Shown: positions 1-11,518, numbered from the stretch's first letter. The stretch is 64,000 nt of DNA from Cephalopachus bancanus (GCA_027257055.1 JAPVLO010000054.1:3720001-3784000); one strand, 5' to 3'. Notes: generated by a model from the sequence alone, not told the origin. Numbers and translations are program-made.

Positions 1-347
1 TTGATTTTCTTACTCAGCATTGTATAGTATGAACTTTTCCCCACATTATTTAATATTCCAATATAAGACATTAAATGAATGCATGATATTCTATTGCAAA
101 GAAGTATCATCACTTATTTAATTATTTCACCTGTGAATTTTGGAATTTAAATTATCTTACAATATATTGAAAATTAATATCATGGGCAGACAGCAGACAT
201 TCTTGCTGCTTTTCTGCCCATTGTGCCCTTCACAATGTATCTTTCCTTTAATAAATATTTCTTAATTCAAAAAAAATTAATAATATGTGAAAATGTTGCA
301 TATAAAGAGTAACAAAGAAAGGTTTTCTATAAAAACATAGTAAAATA
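1..347. other. Intron 8, no recognised element
   Basis: AT-rich intron sequence. I see no exon, RNA gene or repeat that I can name. Confidence 0.5.
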
Positions 348-610
348 GGCCAGATGTAGTGACTCATGCCTATAATCCCAGCACTTTGGGAGACTAAGGC
401 AGAAGCATTGCTTGGACCCAGCCTGGGCAACATAGTGAGATCTCGTCTCCACAAAAATCAAAAAATTAGCCAGGGGTGGTGGTGTGCACCAGCATTCCTA
501 ACTACTTGGGAGGCTAAACTAAAAGGACTGCATAAGCCCAGGAGGTTGAGACTGCAGTGAGTCAGAATTGTGTCACTGGGTAACATAATGAGACCCTTCC
601 TCACCCCCCC
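348..610 (+). mobile_element. Alu SINE, old (AluJ-like)
   Basis: A two-monomer Alu with many substitutions and almost no CpG left, ending in a C-rich run instead of a clean poly(A) tail. Confidence 0.88.
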
Positions 611-1129
611 AAAAATAGTAATATATAATATAGAAGTATATTGTGAAACTATATTGTTCATAAATGGGGTTGGCTGATATAGAATAAATAGCCCAGAAAT
701 ACTGTATAATAAAACTAATATCACTGTTAAATGTTCTACAAACACAGACTGAGAATCCAAAAACTAACATATGATGCTCATATCAAAGTTGAAAACAAAT
801 CTCAATGAACAATTTTTTAAAAAGCAGTTAAATAAATGATGGTATAGCCTTACTTGTCTTTAAAAATTGCCACACATCTGGATATAGTCATAAAAATATT
901 TCTAAGATAAACTAGGTAGAAAATTCAAGTCCTAGACCAATAAAAAAGATCCATAAATAAGTTATAACATTTTGCTTATGAATACATAGATAAATACATA
1001 GGAAGAAATATGGAAATAATAATTTCTGGGAAGGGTAGAGAGTGCTACTCTTTGTGTTTCCATATTGTTTCCATTTTTACAGCAATACTTTTTGTTTGTA
1101 ATTTTAAAAGAAAGGAAAAGAAATTTTGC
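611..1129. other. Intron 8, no recognised element
   Basis: AT-rich, low complexity in places. Nothing identifiable. Confidence 0.45.
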
Positions 1130-1398
1130 TCCAGCTGGGTGTGGTGATTCAGCCTGTAATCCCAGCACCTTGGGGTTCGAGACCAACCTGAACAACTTGG
1201 TGAGACCTCATCTCTACAATAAGTCACAAAAACTAGCCAGGCGTGGTGGCATGCAACTGTAGTTCCAGCTGCTTGGAAGGCTGAGGCAGAAAGATCTCCT
1301 GAGCCCAGCAGGTCAAGGCCGTGGTGGCCATGAGCATGCCACTGCACTCCAGCCTGGACAACAGAGAGAGACCCCAACTCAAAAAAAAAAAAAAAGAA
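1130..1398 (+). mobile_element. Alu SINE, lineage-type, with left-monomer deletion
   Basis: The 3' half carries the TTGGAAGGCTGAGG and GGTCAAGGC signature of the younger Alus here. About 30-40 bases are missing between 'CAGCACCTTGGG' and 'GTTCGAGACC'. It ends in an A15 tail. Confidence 0.9.
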
Positions 1399-1787
1399 AG
1401 AAGTTTTTGCTCCTATATTTTAAAAAACTGTATAGACTGTATAATCAATGAGAAATGTCTCAGGCAGATAATTTTCGGTATAAACTTATGATGTCAGAAA
1501 TGCCAGGGCAAAATGTTTCAGACTGTCCATGTTTGGGGAAGGGAAATTAATTTATGACAGTTAGTAAATTGTCTCACCACTCAAAAAACAGTCACTCAAA
1601 TGGAAAAATATAACTTTACCCAATTGAAATTGGGTGTGGGCAAATGCTTTTGAGAAGAGCAGATGCTATAGGTAAATAGGCCATTATATACCTGAGGACA
1701 GCATAGTTTTAAATTAATGATACATATTCAAACACAAGGCATACATGAGATGTAAAAATAAAGATTTCATGAGCCATAACTACCTAC
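1399..1787. other. Intron 8 beside exon 8, no recognised element
   Basis: Unique-looking sequence next to the exon 8 donor. No repeat recognised. Confidence 0.45.
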
Positions 1788-1913
1788 CCCACCAATGGGA
1801 CACGTGCTATTGGCGTTATCACAAGACTCTCCAGTGTTGATGCAATGCGGGCCGAGAACATTGGGGGACACGTCTCCTAGGTTTGATGAAGCAAAAGCTG
1901 CTACAAATGGTCC
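1788..1913 (-). CDS. ASAH2: ASAH2 coding exon 8: catalytic serine motif
   Basis: Encodes residues 327-368 in 42 codons, phase 0 at both ends. It carries the ceramidase signature N-x-G-D-V-S-P-N-x-x-G-P-x-C as N-L-G-D-V-S-P-N-V-L-G-P-H-C. Ser342 is the expected nucleophile (human Ser354 by memory). Four cysteines and an N-S-T sequon follow. The acceptor is CTTTTGTCAG and the donor GGG|GTAGGT. This is the last ASAH2 exon in the window: I looked in 1-1787 for the next expected coding segment (P-S-M-C-I-A in human) and did not see it. Confidence 0.96.
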
Positions 1914-2680
1914 CTGACAAAAGAAACATCCAGATGCCTTTTATTGTTTCTCATTTTCCATAATGACTTCCATTAAAAATGCAAACATTAAATTCACTCT
2001 GGTAAACTATTCAAAATCAGACAATAAAAAAGAAGATGTACAATATTCTGAGAATTCTTTTTATTTCTGAAAAGGCTACCCCTGTAGGCAGAATACATAT
2101 TATTACTGAAAATATTCCAGTTATCAACAAAGCTGTTTCAAGTAGAAGAGTTTCAGATTTATGGCTCAAACAAACATTTTGATGAGGAACACTGTATACA
2201 ACAACAAATTATAAAATGCTGACCTGTCAATTTAGTCTATGATGTTAAATCTGGAACTCAGAGATCCATTTTCCCTCTAAAAATAAATGTCCTATAGGCT
2301 TTAAAACAAAAACAAAAACAAAAAAAGAGCAAATGCAGACTTTCCTGTTCTAAAACTTAACCTAAATATACCATTCACCATCTGGACCTCCTCTTCCTGT
2401 ATCTTTTCTCTTTTTCTTCAACCTGATTAGAGCAGTGCAAGGCATCAGTTCCAACCCAACTGGTCTACCATTCCACCTTAAAATCTCATATTTTCTTAGG
2501 GGAAGAGATAAGTAAGTATTGGAGATCATGTGTCTTTTTTTTCATACTAAAAAGATTATTTATCTCAAATTGCCTACCACTCAAGCAATGATAATAAATA
2601 CACATCTCTTTTCTTTCTCACAAACTGTAGGCTAAAATGAGCAAAGAGAGTGAGTTTTGCCAATAAAGGAGCTGGCTATA
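1914..2680. other. Intron 7, first part, no recognised element
   Basis: Unique-looking AT-rich intron. The pyrimidine tract and CAG of the exon 8 acceptor are at the left edge. A short CAAAAA-type run lies near 2310. Confidence 0.45.
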
Positions 2681-2683
2681 GTT

Positions 2684-3075
2684 AGGATGTAGTTTGTCTC
2701 CACCAAAACTCATGTTGAAATTTGATCCCCATTGTAGCAGTGTTAGGAAGTGGGGTTCCATGAGAGACGTTTGGGTTATAGGGGCAGATCTCTCAGGAAT
2801 AGATAATTGCCCTTCCCTCCAGGCGATTGAGTTATCCTTTCAGGAACGGATTACAGTAGTTCCTGCAAAAGCAGGTTGTTAAAGAGTTCTGTTTCCTCGT
2901 TCTCTCTCTTGCTTCCTCTCTCATCATGTGATCTCTTAGTATATGCTGGCTCCCCTTGCATTTTCTACCAGGAATGGCCTGAGGCCCTCACCAGATATAG
3001 TTGCCCAAGTTTGGACTTTCCAGTTAGCAGAATTTATAAATTACCCAGTCTCAACACAAAACAGACTAAGACAGA
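2684..3075 (+). mobile_element. MaLR LTR (MST/MLT1-like)
   Basis: It opens with GGATGTAGTTTGTCTCC..CATGTTGAAATTTGATCCCC, has the AGTTCCTGCAAAAGC..GGTTGTTAAA middle and the CTTGCTTCCTCTCTCATCATGTGATCTC block, and ends ATAAATTACCCAGTCTCA..ACAGACTAAGACAG. All are familiar landmarks of ERVL-MaLR LTRs. No internal viral sequence is attached. Confidence 0.85.
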
Positions 3076-3076
3076 A

Positions 3077-3868
3077 TTAAAAGATTAGACTGAGAGTTCA
3101 TGTAAGCTAATATCATTATAATAAAATGTTAATTCTAGGCAAGGGCCTGGGGCTTTCATTTCATCATCTAATTTTATGAAGTTAGTACTTGGATGCTGAA
3201 GTCGAGAAGAGCAGGGTCCCTCTTCTCATTTATCTATCTGTAGCTGCAAATTTACCCACAATTGAGTAACTTCCTGGACTACATGGGTTGGGTTCCTGCA
3301 CACTCTCCATGCCTAATCCCATCACTCACTGAGTTTTAAAGGTACAAAAATAAATCTGATGGATAAGGGTTATCTCTGACTTAGGTCTTACTGCAGGAAA
3401 GCAGAATAAGGTCCCTGAAAAGAAAATTCACCGCTAAGAGAGAACTCTAGACCAAAGAAAAGGACTCACTATAATCTGTCCTCATTCAGGGTTCTTACAC
3501 CATTAAAAAGGTGCTTAAATCTCTAAAAACAAAAGTAAACGTCAACAGTTTGTCATATTTTCACCTGGATCAAAAACTGAGATCTATTTCAAAAATTTTG
3601 AACTTGCTCTTCCTTATTCAACTAATCATAACTTTGTGACGTCATGAACATAAGCAGTATCTAACACACAAAGCAAATAATTTTATTATTTATTCTTTCT
3701 TTTTCTTTCCCTGTTAGGGAGGATGGTGAATGCTTTCTATCTAAGCATAACAATATGTGAGGACCATGATGACACTTTTTCTGGGATTTGAACCACCTAC
3801 TCTGAACATTGCATGCATGACGACACTCAATGAATCAAGACGAAGCTTCCAATGACACAAATTCTCAC
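3077..3868. other. Intron 7, unassigned part
   Basis: No repeat or exon recognised up to the exon 7 donor. A pyrimidine-rich stretch lies near 3695-3712. Confidence 0.45.
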
Positions 3869-3989
3869 CTCTCCAGGTAGATATACTTTGTTCTTCTCTT
3901 GCTCGAAAAGGTAAGCTGCATAGCCCATATTGTCACTATTTACAAGATGGTTGGTGTTGTTCATGCTGACAGGGTGAATGGCAAACCAA
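3869..3989 (-). CDS. ASAH2: ASAH2 coding exon 7: second zinc-ligand motif
   Basis: Completes Ser286 and encodes residues 287-326. W-F-A-I-H-P-V-S-M-N-N-T-N-H contains His291, matching human zinc ligand His303. The exon ends Y-L-P-G-E in phase 0. The acceptor is CTTCTACAG and the donor GAG|GTGAGA. It lies 15 kb downstream of exon 6. The human sequence, from memory, reads Y-L-P-G-Q here, so the terminal Glu is a local difference right beside the splice site. An N-N-T sequon is present. Confidence 0.95.
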
Positions 3990-4334
3990 CTGTAGAAGAG
4001 CAGGAAACCCTAAGTTAATCCAGAAGACCAGAGAACTGGAACTGAAAACAGTGACTGGGGGCTTACGTTTTCTCCAGCAGGAAAAAATATTTTAGAAGAT
4101 AAGCATTCTACATTTAGATTCCTTTATTTTTAATGAGTTTAAAATACAAGTAATATTCTCAAGAAGGCTGATTGTTTTCTTAAATTAAAAATACAGAACT
4201 TCCATTTTCATGAATATTTCACCATCATCATAAGACTGGTCAGTTTCCAGAGAACATACCTAAAGAGTTGCATAGACCTGGATTTTGTCCTTCAAAACAG
4301 ATACATAGATAATAACTATTTGAATTAACCCAAT

Positions 4335-4580
4335 CAGATTCAACAGACATTCACTGAGGGTCAACTCTATGCCAAGCACTGAATAAACTGTGGTTTACTC
4401 TCATCTCACAGAACAGAGATGTGAACAAACGGCTTTAATACAGTGTGACAAATGTCGTAAAGAAATAAGCATAAAGTGTTTGGGGACCACATATGACTAG
4501 CAATTAATCCTTGAGGGTATTACACACAGAAGGAACAGCAGAGTAAGTGCACAGAGGCATGAAAGAGGTTGTTATGCATA
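4335..4580 (-). mobile_element. L2 LINE fragment
   Basis: Reading on the plus strand, 'GACATTCACTGAGGGTCAAC..TATGCCAAGCACTGAA' and 'GGAACAGCAGAGTAAGTGCACAGAGGC' are worn antisense L2 landmarks. Confidence 0.6.
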
Positions 4581-4639
4581 ATTCATTATATCCTTATGCA
4601 TAGGAATACCTTGTTTAAAGGTAGAGATATACAATTTAC

Positions 4640-4805
4640 GAACCAATTGCACATCTGTTACCTTATTTGAACTTCACAAAAACCCTGAGGGATAAGTTGT
4701 TTTACCTCTACTCTGCATAGGTGACTCAGATAAGCAAAATGATGTCCCACTTGTCACAGAGGCCTAGGACTCAAAGCTGGGTGTTGTGACACTTTATCCA
4801 GTGAC
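4640..4805 (-). mobile_element. MIR SINE fragment
   Basis: Shows the antisense MIR pattern: last-base Pu/Py context around 'CACAAAAACCCTGAGGGATAAG', 'GGTGACTCAGATAAGC' and 'GGACTCAAAGCTGGGT'. Confidence 0.6.
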
Positions 4806-5439
4806 CTTTGGAGGATCAAACTCCCACACAGGCAAAAAAAGATATTCACAGAACAGAAGGCAATAAAGCAGATTAACTGGAATGCTAAAGAAAAGAGATG
4901 TGCCAGTTCATAAAGTGTCAGGTCAATTTAGGATTTTTAAAACTCTTTTGTTGATGCAATTCTTCACTGAAAAATTTTCAGTATAGCTTACATTCCTACC
5001 TAAGTTATATGGTGCACAAACTAAACATTTACTTAATGACTAAGGGAGGTTTTAGGATTTCAAGATCATTTTTGGGAATCAATTCTCATCACCTAACAGA
5101 AGTAGATGGGCCACTTCAAAGCCCATTGGCACTGGGCAGGCAGCATAAATGACTTACACTGGTGGGTACAGTAGGGACTGGTGTGGACTTTGGAGAACTT
5201 GTAGGGTCTAAAGGTCGCAGCCTCTACTCAGCTTTAGCTAACAGCTGCCTTATGTAAGCCAATGCTGCCAGCTCTTCCGATTTTCTCAAAAGGAGACAAA
5301 TCCATGTTTTCATATATATTTATTCAGTCTTAAAATTCTTCAAGAAGAAAATAGTATCGAAACAAAGGAGGCAATTGCTACAAATTAAGAGACTAAAGAC
5401 ACATAGCCAACAAATGCAACCTGAGGACTTTTTGGATTC

Positions 5440-5650
5440 TGATTCAAACAAAACAATTGTTTTATAAAAAAGATTGTATTGATTCGATGAGGGAAAATTG
5501 AACATAGACTGGGTATTAGATCATATTGAGAAATTAAGTTCAATTGTGTTGGTTATGATAATTAATTGTGGTTATATATTTTTTTAAATATTTATCTGAT
5601 AGTAATACACACTGGAATATTTATGAGCGCAATGTATAGTGTTTGGTATG
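5440..5650 (+). mobile_element. Old L1 3' end, part 1 (split by an Alu)
   Basis: 'TTGAACATAGACTGGGTATTAGATCATATTGAG..AATTAAT..GTGGTTATAT' is a familiar old L1M-type 3' region. It continues after the Alu at 5685-5976. Confidence 0.55.
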
Positions 5651-5684
5651 TGCTTTTAAATAATCTAGCAAAACAAATAGAGAC

Positions 5685-5976
5685 GGCCGGGCTCAGTGGC
5701 TCAGCCTGTAATCTGGTGCCTTTGGGAGGCTGAGGTGAGTGGACTGCCTGAGCCCACGGATTCGAGACCCGCCTGGGCAATTTAGTGAGACCTCATCTCT
5801 ACAATAAATCAAAAAAATTAGCCAGGTGTGGTAGCGCACGCCTGTAGTTCCAGCTACTTGGAAGGCTGAGGCAGAAGGATCGCCGGAGCCCAGCAGGTCG
5901 AGGCTGCGGTGGCCGGGAGCGGCCACTGCACTCCAGTCTGGGCGACAGAGTGAGACTCCAACTCAAAAAAAAAAAC
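5685..5976 (+). mobile_element. Alu SINE, young, CpG-rich, with target duplication
   Basis: Full-length with many intact CpGs (GGCCGGGCTCAGTGGC start, GCGGTGGCCGGGAGCGGCC near the 3' end). The 10-bp target duplication CAAATAGAGA flanks it at 5674-5683 and 5977-5986. It split an old L1 fragment. Confidence 0.95.
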
Positions 5977-5989
5977 CAAATAGAGATGG

Positions 5990-6150
5990 AATGAAAAGTA
6001 TAAAACAGAATGACAGAGTACTGCTGATTATGGAAGCTGGATGATAAATTACATAAAGATTTACTACCCAAATCCCTTTAAATTGGTATGTATTTGAAAT
6101 TTTTCATATAGTTTCTTTTTCATGTTGGCAATCATTTTGTATTAAAAAAT
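5990..6150 (+). mobile_element. Old L1 3' end, part 2
   Basis: Continuation of the fragment before the Alu: 'TGCTGATTATGGAAGCTGGATGAT' and 'TTGAAATTTTTCATA' match the old L1M-type terminus. Confidence 0.55.
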
Positions 6151-6358
6151 AATAATAACTGTGTCAGACCAAAACACCTGTCAGTAGGTTGGATTCACTC
6201 CCTGAGATGCCTATTTGCCACCATGCAAAGGAATAGAAGTTTAGGTTGAAGATATAAGTCCATTCCCTAGAAATTACTTTCAAGGTTTCTATATTTAAGA
6301 AAATCTTCCTGTTCATTTGTGTGTGTGGTTTGTGTCTTTCTCTCAAAACTCAGGTGTC

Positions 6359-6449
6359 TACCTCATCAACAAGGGTACCTGCATAATCAACATTTGTATA
6401 CCAAACCCTGAATTGTACCTCACATCTTTATAATAAAAAATACATAAAT
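6359..6449 (+). mobile_element. Very short L1 3'-end insertion with target duplication
   Basis: Only 91 bases, ending 'ACCAAACCCTGAATTGTACC..CACATCTTTATAATAAAAAA'. The 9-bp duplication TCAGGTGTC is on both sides (6350-6358 and 6450-6458). The same 3' sequence recurs at 11519-11714 and 42066-42290, so it is a repeated L1 end. Confidence 0.8.
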
Positions 6450-6669
6450 TCAGGTGTCAGGGGAAAGCCTAATCAACTAGTGTTTGATTAATTAACAAAA
6501 ATCAGCTAGTGGATTTTGGCTTTTTGGAGTTCTGTTCTTTTGTTTGGAAGGAAATATGTTAGTGGCATGGCAGATAAATTTTCATTGTGACAAAAATATA
6601 TCTATCCAAACTGATCACAGAGGTCAGCCAGATTCAGCTACCTGCCATCTGTGCATTGCAATCATAGAA

Positions 6670-6890
6670 AACTCACGGAACAATTCTCCCAGCATTGACT
6701 ATCATTTAGCACATATTAGTCAGAGGACTTTATATACAAGATCTCATTTTACCCTCACAAGAACCATTAGAGTCAGGTACTATCATTATCCTCATTTTAC
6801 AACTGAGGAAATTATGAGTGGTGAAGTAACCTGACCAAGGTCACACAGTTGTACGTAAGTCAAGAAGCAGGGCTATGAATTCAGGCTTGT
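6670..6890 (-). mobile_element. MIR SINE
   Basis: Clear antisense MIR: 'AGATCTCATTTTACCCTCACAAGAACC', 'TTATCCTCATTTTACAACTGAGG', 'GACCAAGGTCACACAG'. Confidence 0.85.
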
Positions 6891-6989
6891 CGTTGGATAT
6901 TTATATGCTCTTACTCACTATGGGATACCAGTTCTGTCCTTTTTCTTTGTTCACCTTCTCATTCATTACACATGTAGTTTAACTTTGAC

Positions 6990-7400
6990 TCTGCACTAAG
7001 CACTAAGAGCATAAACATGAGTGTAGCATCATTTTGGCCTTAGAGAAATGCTTCACAAAAGATGTGACATTTGAGCTTAGTCTTAAAAGACAGCAGAGCT
7101 TGGCAAAGGAATCCCTAGAAAAGAGACATTCCTGACAGAGGAAACAGTATCAGCAGAGGCATGGTGATGCAGAGTGGCATGTGTTGAGAGAAAGAATGGA
7201 TGGATGGATGGTCAGGATGGCCAGAGTAGAATGCCTATAGGCCGGGAAAGATGACTGTTAAACCATTCATTCAATCAACATGAATTTATTGGAAGCCAAG
7301 TGTGTGATTGGCATTGTTTTAAACTTCAAGGAACATAAAGAATTGGGTGTGTTCTCTGTCATCGAGGACCTTACAATTGGCCACAATGATAAGTGTGAAG
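6990..7400 (-). mobile_element. L2 LINE fragments
   Basis: Two antisense L2 pieces: 'GATGTGACATTTGAGCTTAGTCTTAAAAGA' near 7060 and 'ATTTATTGGAAGCCAAGTGTGTG' near 7290. A short (ATGG)n run lies between them at about 7195-7211. Confidence 0.65.
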
Positions 7401-7479
7401 AAAGCAAATGCTTCTTATTTCAGTCTACTAATCAGACCACAGACTTGAATTGTTCTTTATTTTATTTATTTTAGGCTTT

Positions 7480-8555
7480 AAAAAATAAGTTGAACTTTTG
7501 TTCTACAAAATTTAAATAAAACAAGTGTTCAAAAAGCAGTATTTGAATTGAAGGGAAGGAATTTTGTATTTTTTCCTATTTTGCCCTTTGAAATGTGTGC
7601 TATTAAAATATCAGAGTTGTCACTGCAACCAAAGTACTATGGTTATAGATGAATATTTATAAAGATATGCAAAAAGGTGATCATTTTAATTTAAAAACAC
7701 TGTACTAATAATTTATTTTATCTGGTCAAAACATATTCTTCAAAGCAAAGTTCAAAAAGAAAGGAAGACAGGTTTAGTTTCAGAAGTTAGAAAACAGACA
7801 TAAAAGGATAAATATGTCCCTGATGATAAACATTTTTAAATAATGATTATGTCGCAGCTCATTGTAAAATAGGAAGCAGGGTCTACTTGGAACAGCATGA
7901 TATAATCAGGAGTACTGAGGAAAGTCAAGAGATTGGAGATCTTATCCTAGTCTGTAACTAAGTTAGTTAAAATTTCTGGATCTCTGTTTCTGAGACTTAA
8001 AAATAATAGATTTTGACTATGCTTTGAGGATCAATATGCAGCATATTAATATAGATTATTGTAATTATTTGCTCCTCCTCTGTAAAGGAAGTGTTTGGAG
8101 TTAAAAATCTCTAAGACCTCTTTCAATTCAGACATTACATGTTTTCCACTCTGAATCAGAAAAGAAAAGCCAGATGCAAAATCAAGCTCCTTGAATATTC
8201 TAAAACAGTAACAAACCCACCCCAGTTTCTCTTCTCTCAGACATGAGCCAACATGTCCAGGGTACAGATCATGTACAGATCCTGTACAGATCCTGTACAA
8301 AGGTGACTGGCAAAAAGGGTAAGTGGGGGATTTAAATTTAGCCCTTGGTCAACTCACTGAGCCAGGAACTTCAGTCAACCCAGAAAAGGGGGTGCATGTG
8401 TGTGATTTAGATCAAGATGTTATATGTTACAAGTGACTTGCCCCAAACTAAATGTCCACAAATAGAGAAATAGGACACTGTACATTCACTCAAAAGTATG
8501 GTCCATGAAGATTCATAGTAACGGGAGCTCTTTGAGGAAATGTAATACAGGCTGT
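7480..8555. other. Intron 6, no recognised element
   Basis: AT-rich. A small tandem repeat of 'ATCCTGTACAG / ATCATGTACAG' lies at 8267-8300. Nothing else is identified. Confidence 0.4.
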
Positions 8556-8985
8556 AATAGGTTGAATGGTGTCCCCAAAATTCGTACCCATCTGGAACTT
8601 CAGAATGTGACTTATTTGGAAATAATATCTTTATAGACGTAGTCAAGGTAACAAAAGAATGATCTAACACTGGCTCAGTGTGGGCCCTGAATTCACTGAC
8701 TAGCATCCTTATAACAAGAAGAAAGAAAATGAGGCATCCAAAGATATAGAGAAGGTGATATGAGGATAGACACAGAAGTTGAAGTCATGAGTCTACAAGC
8801 CAATGAGGCCCAGGAAGCTAGGAGAGAGGCATGGAACAGATTCTCCCTCAGAATCTCCAGAAGGATCCAAATGCTGCTAATGTCTTGATTTTGGATTTCC
8901 GGCCTCCTGACCTGTGACAGAATAAATTTCTGTTGTATTTAGCCACCCAGTCTACATTAATGTGTGGCTTCCTTGGGAAACAAAT
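8556..8985 (+). mobile_element. MLT1-like MaLR LTR
   Basis: 'GTTGAATGGTGTCCCCAAAATTC', 'ATGTGACTTATTTGGAAATA', 'CCTTATAACAAGAAGAAAG', 'CTTGATTTTGGATTTCCGGCCTCC' and 'TAGCCACCCAGTCTAC' follow the order of this common mammalian LTR. Confidence 0.75.
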
Positions 8986-8995
8986 ACATTTATTG

Positions 8996-9165
8996 TAGTG
9001 ACGAAGAATACCAGCTCTGGAGTCAGATATAAGTTACTTAACCTATTTGAACCCCAGTGTTCACCTCTGCAACATCATGATAATGGTCGTGTCTACCTCA
9101 CAGCATTTGATGATTAAAAGAACGGAAACATGTAAAGTGCTTAGCACAAAGACTGGCCTCTACTA
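8996..9165 (+). mobile_element. MIR SINE
   Basis: Sense MIR: 'CTCTGGAGTCAGATATAAG..TTACTTAACC', 'CATCATGATAATGG', 'GTAAAGTGCTTAGCACA'. Confidence 0.8.
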
Positions 9166-9333
9166 AGAATAGAATAAATAAATGTCCACTGTGAGGATAT
9201 TAATGTGGACCCAATATTGCTGCTGCCACCGCCAATGATAATGAAAATAATGATGATGACAAGGGAAACAGATACAAAGCTTTGAGCATAAATATATATA
9301 TGAATCATAAGATTTTTTTTTAATGTTAAATAT

Positions 9334-9635
9334 GGCGGGGCACGGTGGCTCAAGCCTGTAATCCCAGCACCTTGGGAGGCCGAGGCGAGAAGATTGCCCG
9401 AGCCTGAGGGTTCGAGACCAGCCTGGGCAACATGATGAGACCTCCTCTCTACGATAAAAATAAATAAATAAATACAATTAGCTGGGCGGGGTAGCACATG
9501 CCTGTAGTTCCAGCTACTTGGAGGGCTGAGGTGGAAGGATCGCCTGAGCCCAGCAGGTCGACGCTGGGATGGCCATGAGCATGTCGCTGCACTCCAGCCT
9601 GGGTGACGGAGTAAAACTCCAATTTAAAGAAAAAA
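9334..9635 (+). mobile_element. Alu SINE with target duplication
   Basis: Full-length with lineage-type diagnostic bases. The duplication GTTAAATAT flanks it (9325-9333 and 9636-9644). A (AATA)n linker expansion lies between the two monomers. Confidence 0.94.
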
Positions 9636-10082
9636 GTTAAATATATGGGGACGGTGCTCAACATATACACATAAGTAAATCCAATCCATGTGAGATGGGC
9701 ATGAACTAACTAAATGAGATTAGTCTGCCCTCTTGTGGCAAAGACTTGAATGCTCACAAAATACCCATGTGCTCTTCGGTTTCCCAGTCCTGTTTGCAGG
9801 GTGCGGCCTGTGAACAGCTCTAACCAAGTTTTTAATGTGTTAAGCCACTGGAATTTCACATTCTGTCTGTTGTGACACTTGGCACTAATCATCTTGATAA
9901 ACACACCTGGTTTTCACTTCCTCGCTGTCCTCACCCCACCCCATTGCAAACTATTTGGGAAAGGAGAGAAAAGGGTGTTCCATTGTGTTCTACTAGAAGG
10001 ATTATTAGGCCCAGAATTTTACCCAAAGGGTGACTGAAGCAATTAATGAAGACCAGATTGCTTAGATTTTTAAAAGATAATG

Positions 10083-10219
10083 AGGCCAGGCACAGTGGCT
10101 CATGCCTGTTGTAATCCCAGCATTTTGGGAGGCCAAGGCAGGAAGATTACTTGAAGCCAGGAGTTCGAGACCGGACTAGACAATATAATGAGACCTGCCT
10201 CAAAAAAAAAAAAAAAAAG
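10083..10219 (+). mobile_element. Single left Alu monomer (FLAM-like)
   Basis: One Alu monomer only, ending after 'ATGAGACCTGCCTC' in a long A run. The left monomer with its own tail is the form of the fossil free monomers. Confidence 0.8.
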
Positions 10220-10659
10220 TTAAGTTAAAAGCTACTTGGTGGCTTTTAAGAACATAAAAAGCAAAATAAATAAAAAGGCAACACTCTGTGGCCAAGGAAG
10301 CCCTTTTAAAGTTACAGGTAAACCTGAGACCTGAGGCTAGCATTCTAGAAAATATTTCCACCATCTCTGTCCCAGAGAAGAGATGTACCTTCTCAACTAA
10401 TCCTTTTTTATCTTCAAAAATCCTGAATGAAAAAGTCCCTCTAGATAATGATATTGTAGAGAGTTCAGGTTTGGGTAGATTCCATTAAGTTACAGCAAAC
10501 AAAACTCTTGTGCCTTACATGATATGATTAAGGGATCAGCAAAAGAAAAACAGGAAATGGCCAATAAGAGTACTTTTTTAAATTCAGCCTAACTACGAAT
10601 TGAAGAGATTCAAAGGAAAACAACAGTGATTTGGCTTTTTTGAGCCTACTACTTGGCAA

Positions 10660-11280
10660 CAATTGTAAAGCGTGATCAAACCAAGATTGGCAAGAGCAGG
10701 GGAAACAACGTTCTGCTAGTGTTTAAGTAGTAGGAGTATAAACCAACAAAACCTTTCCAGAGGGCTGTTTGGCAATATATAGGAAAAGCTTTAAAATATA
10801 AACATTCTCTTTGGCTCAGCAATGCCTTCTAGAAATTTAGTTTAAGGAAATCATTGGCAAATATACAAGATGACTGTTCAAAAATGCTTAGCACAGTGTA
10901 ATTTATGATGGAAAACATGTAAACAGCCTAAAAACCAAATGACTGCTGATTGGTCGAGCACATTATAATACACAAAATGAAATATTTAACAGCAATTTTT
11001 AGATAGTGTTTTTAAAAATACTAACTCGCACTCACTAGCACTGAAAGATATTTGTAAGGTATTGTTAAATGTAAAAAAAAAAAGTTACCAATCCTAATAG
11101 ACAATAAAATCCCACTTTTAAAAAAATTGTTAAAATGACAAACATGCTTAAAACAAAAGTCTAAAAGACTATGTAACAAAATGTTAATAGAAGCTATCTC
11201 TGAGTCCCAGGATTATCAGCTTTTTCCTTTTTAATCTTTTTTAACTGTTGTGACTTTAGAAAATAAATGAATGAAAGAAA
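10660..11280 (+). mobile_element. Old L1 (L1M-type) 3' end
   Basis: It shows 'CAGCAATGCCTTCTAGAAATTTA', 'AAGGAAATCATTGGCAAATATAC', 'GGAAAACATGTAAACAGCCTAAA', 'ATGAAATATTTAACAGCAA' and 'GTTAATAGAAGCTATCTCTGAG', the ordered terminus of an ancient L1 ORF2 and 3' UTR. The remaining reading frame is broken. Confidence 0.75.
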
Positions 11281-11399
11281 GAAGATTTAAAAACTACTCG
11301 ATGCAACACCAAGAGCGAACTCTATGATAAACTAAGTGTGACAACAGTGTGTTCATAGAGGCTCATCAGTTGTAAAGACAGTACCATTCTCCTGGGGGG

Positions 11400-11508
11400 A
11401 CGTCAATAGTGGGAGAGGTTGTCACTGCGTTAGAGGAGGGCAAATATGGGAACTCTCTGTACTTTCCACCCAATTTTGCCATGAATCTAAAACTGATTTT
11501 AAAAATAA
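11400..11508 (+). mobile_element. Old LINE 3' end
   Basis: 'GGGAACTCTCTGTACTTTCC..CAATTTTGCC..AATCTAAAACTG' and 'AAAAATAAAGCTTATTAA' form a well-known old LINE terminus, used here as the target of the next insertion. Confidence 0.6.
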
Positions 11509-11518
11509 AGCTTATTAA

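Noticed and set aside
1..1787. The next ASAH2 exon after exon 8
   Set aside because: I looked on the minus strand for the expected P-S-M-C and G-P-G-Q-D-M-F coding sequence with splice sites and found none, so it must lie before position 1.
5693..6071. Many 60-110 codon frames with G-W-S-R-T and W-D-Y-R phrases across the window
   Set aside because: These are antisense translations of Alu elements, which lack stops in some frames. None is a gene.
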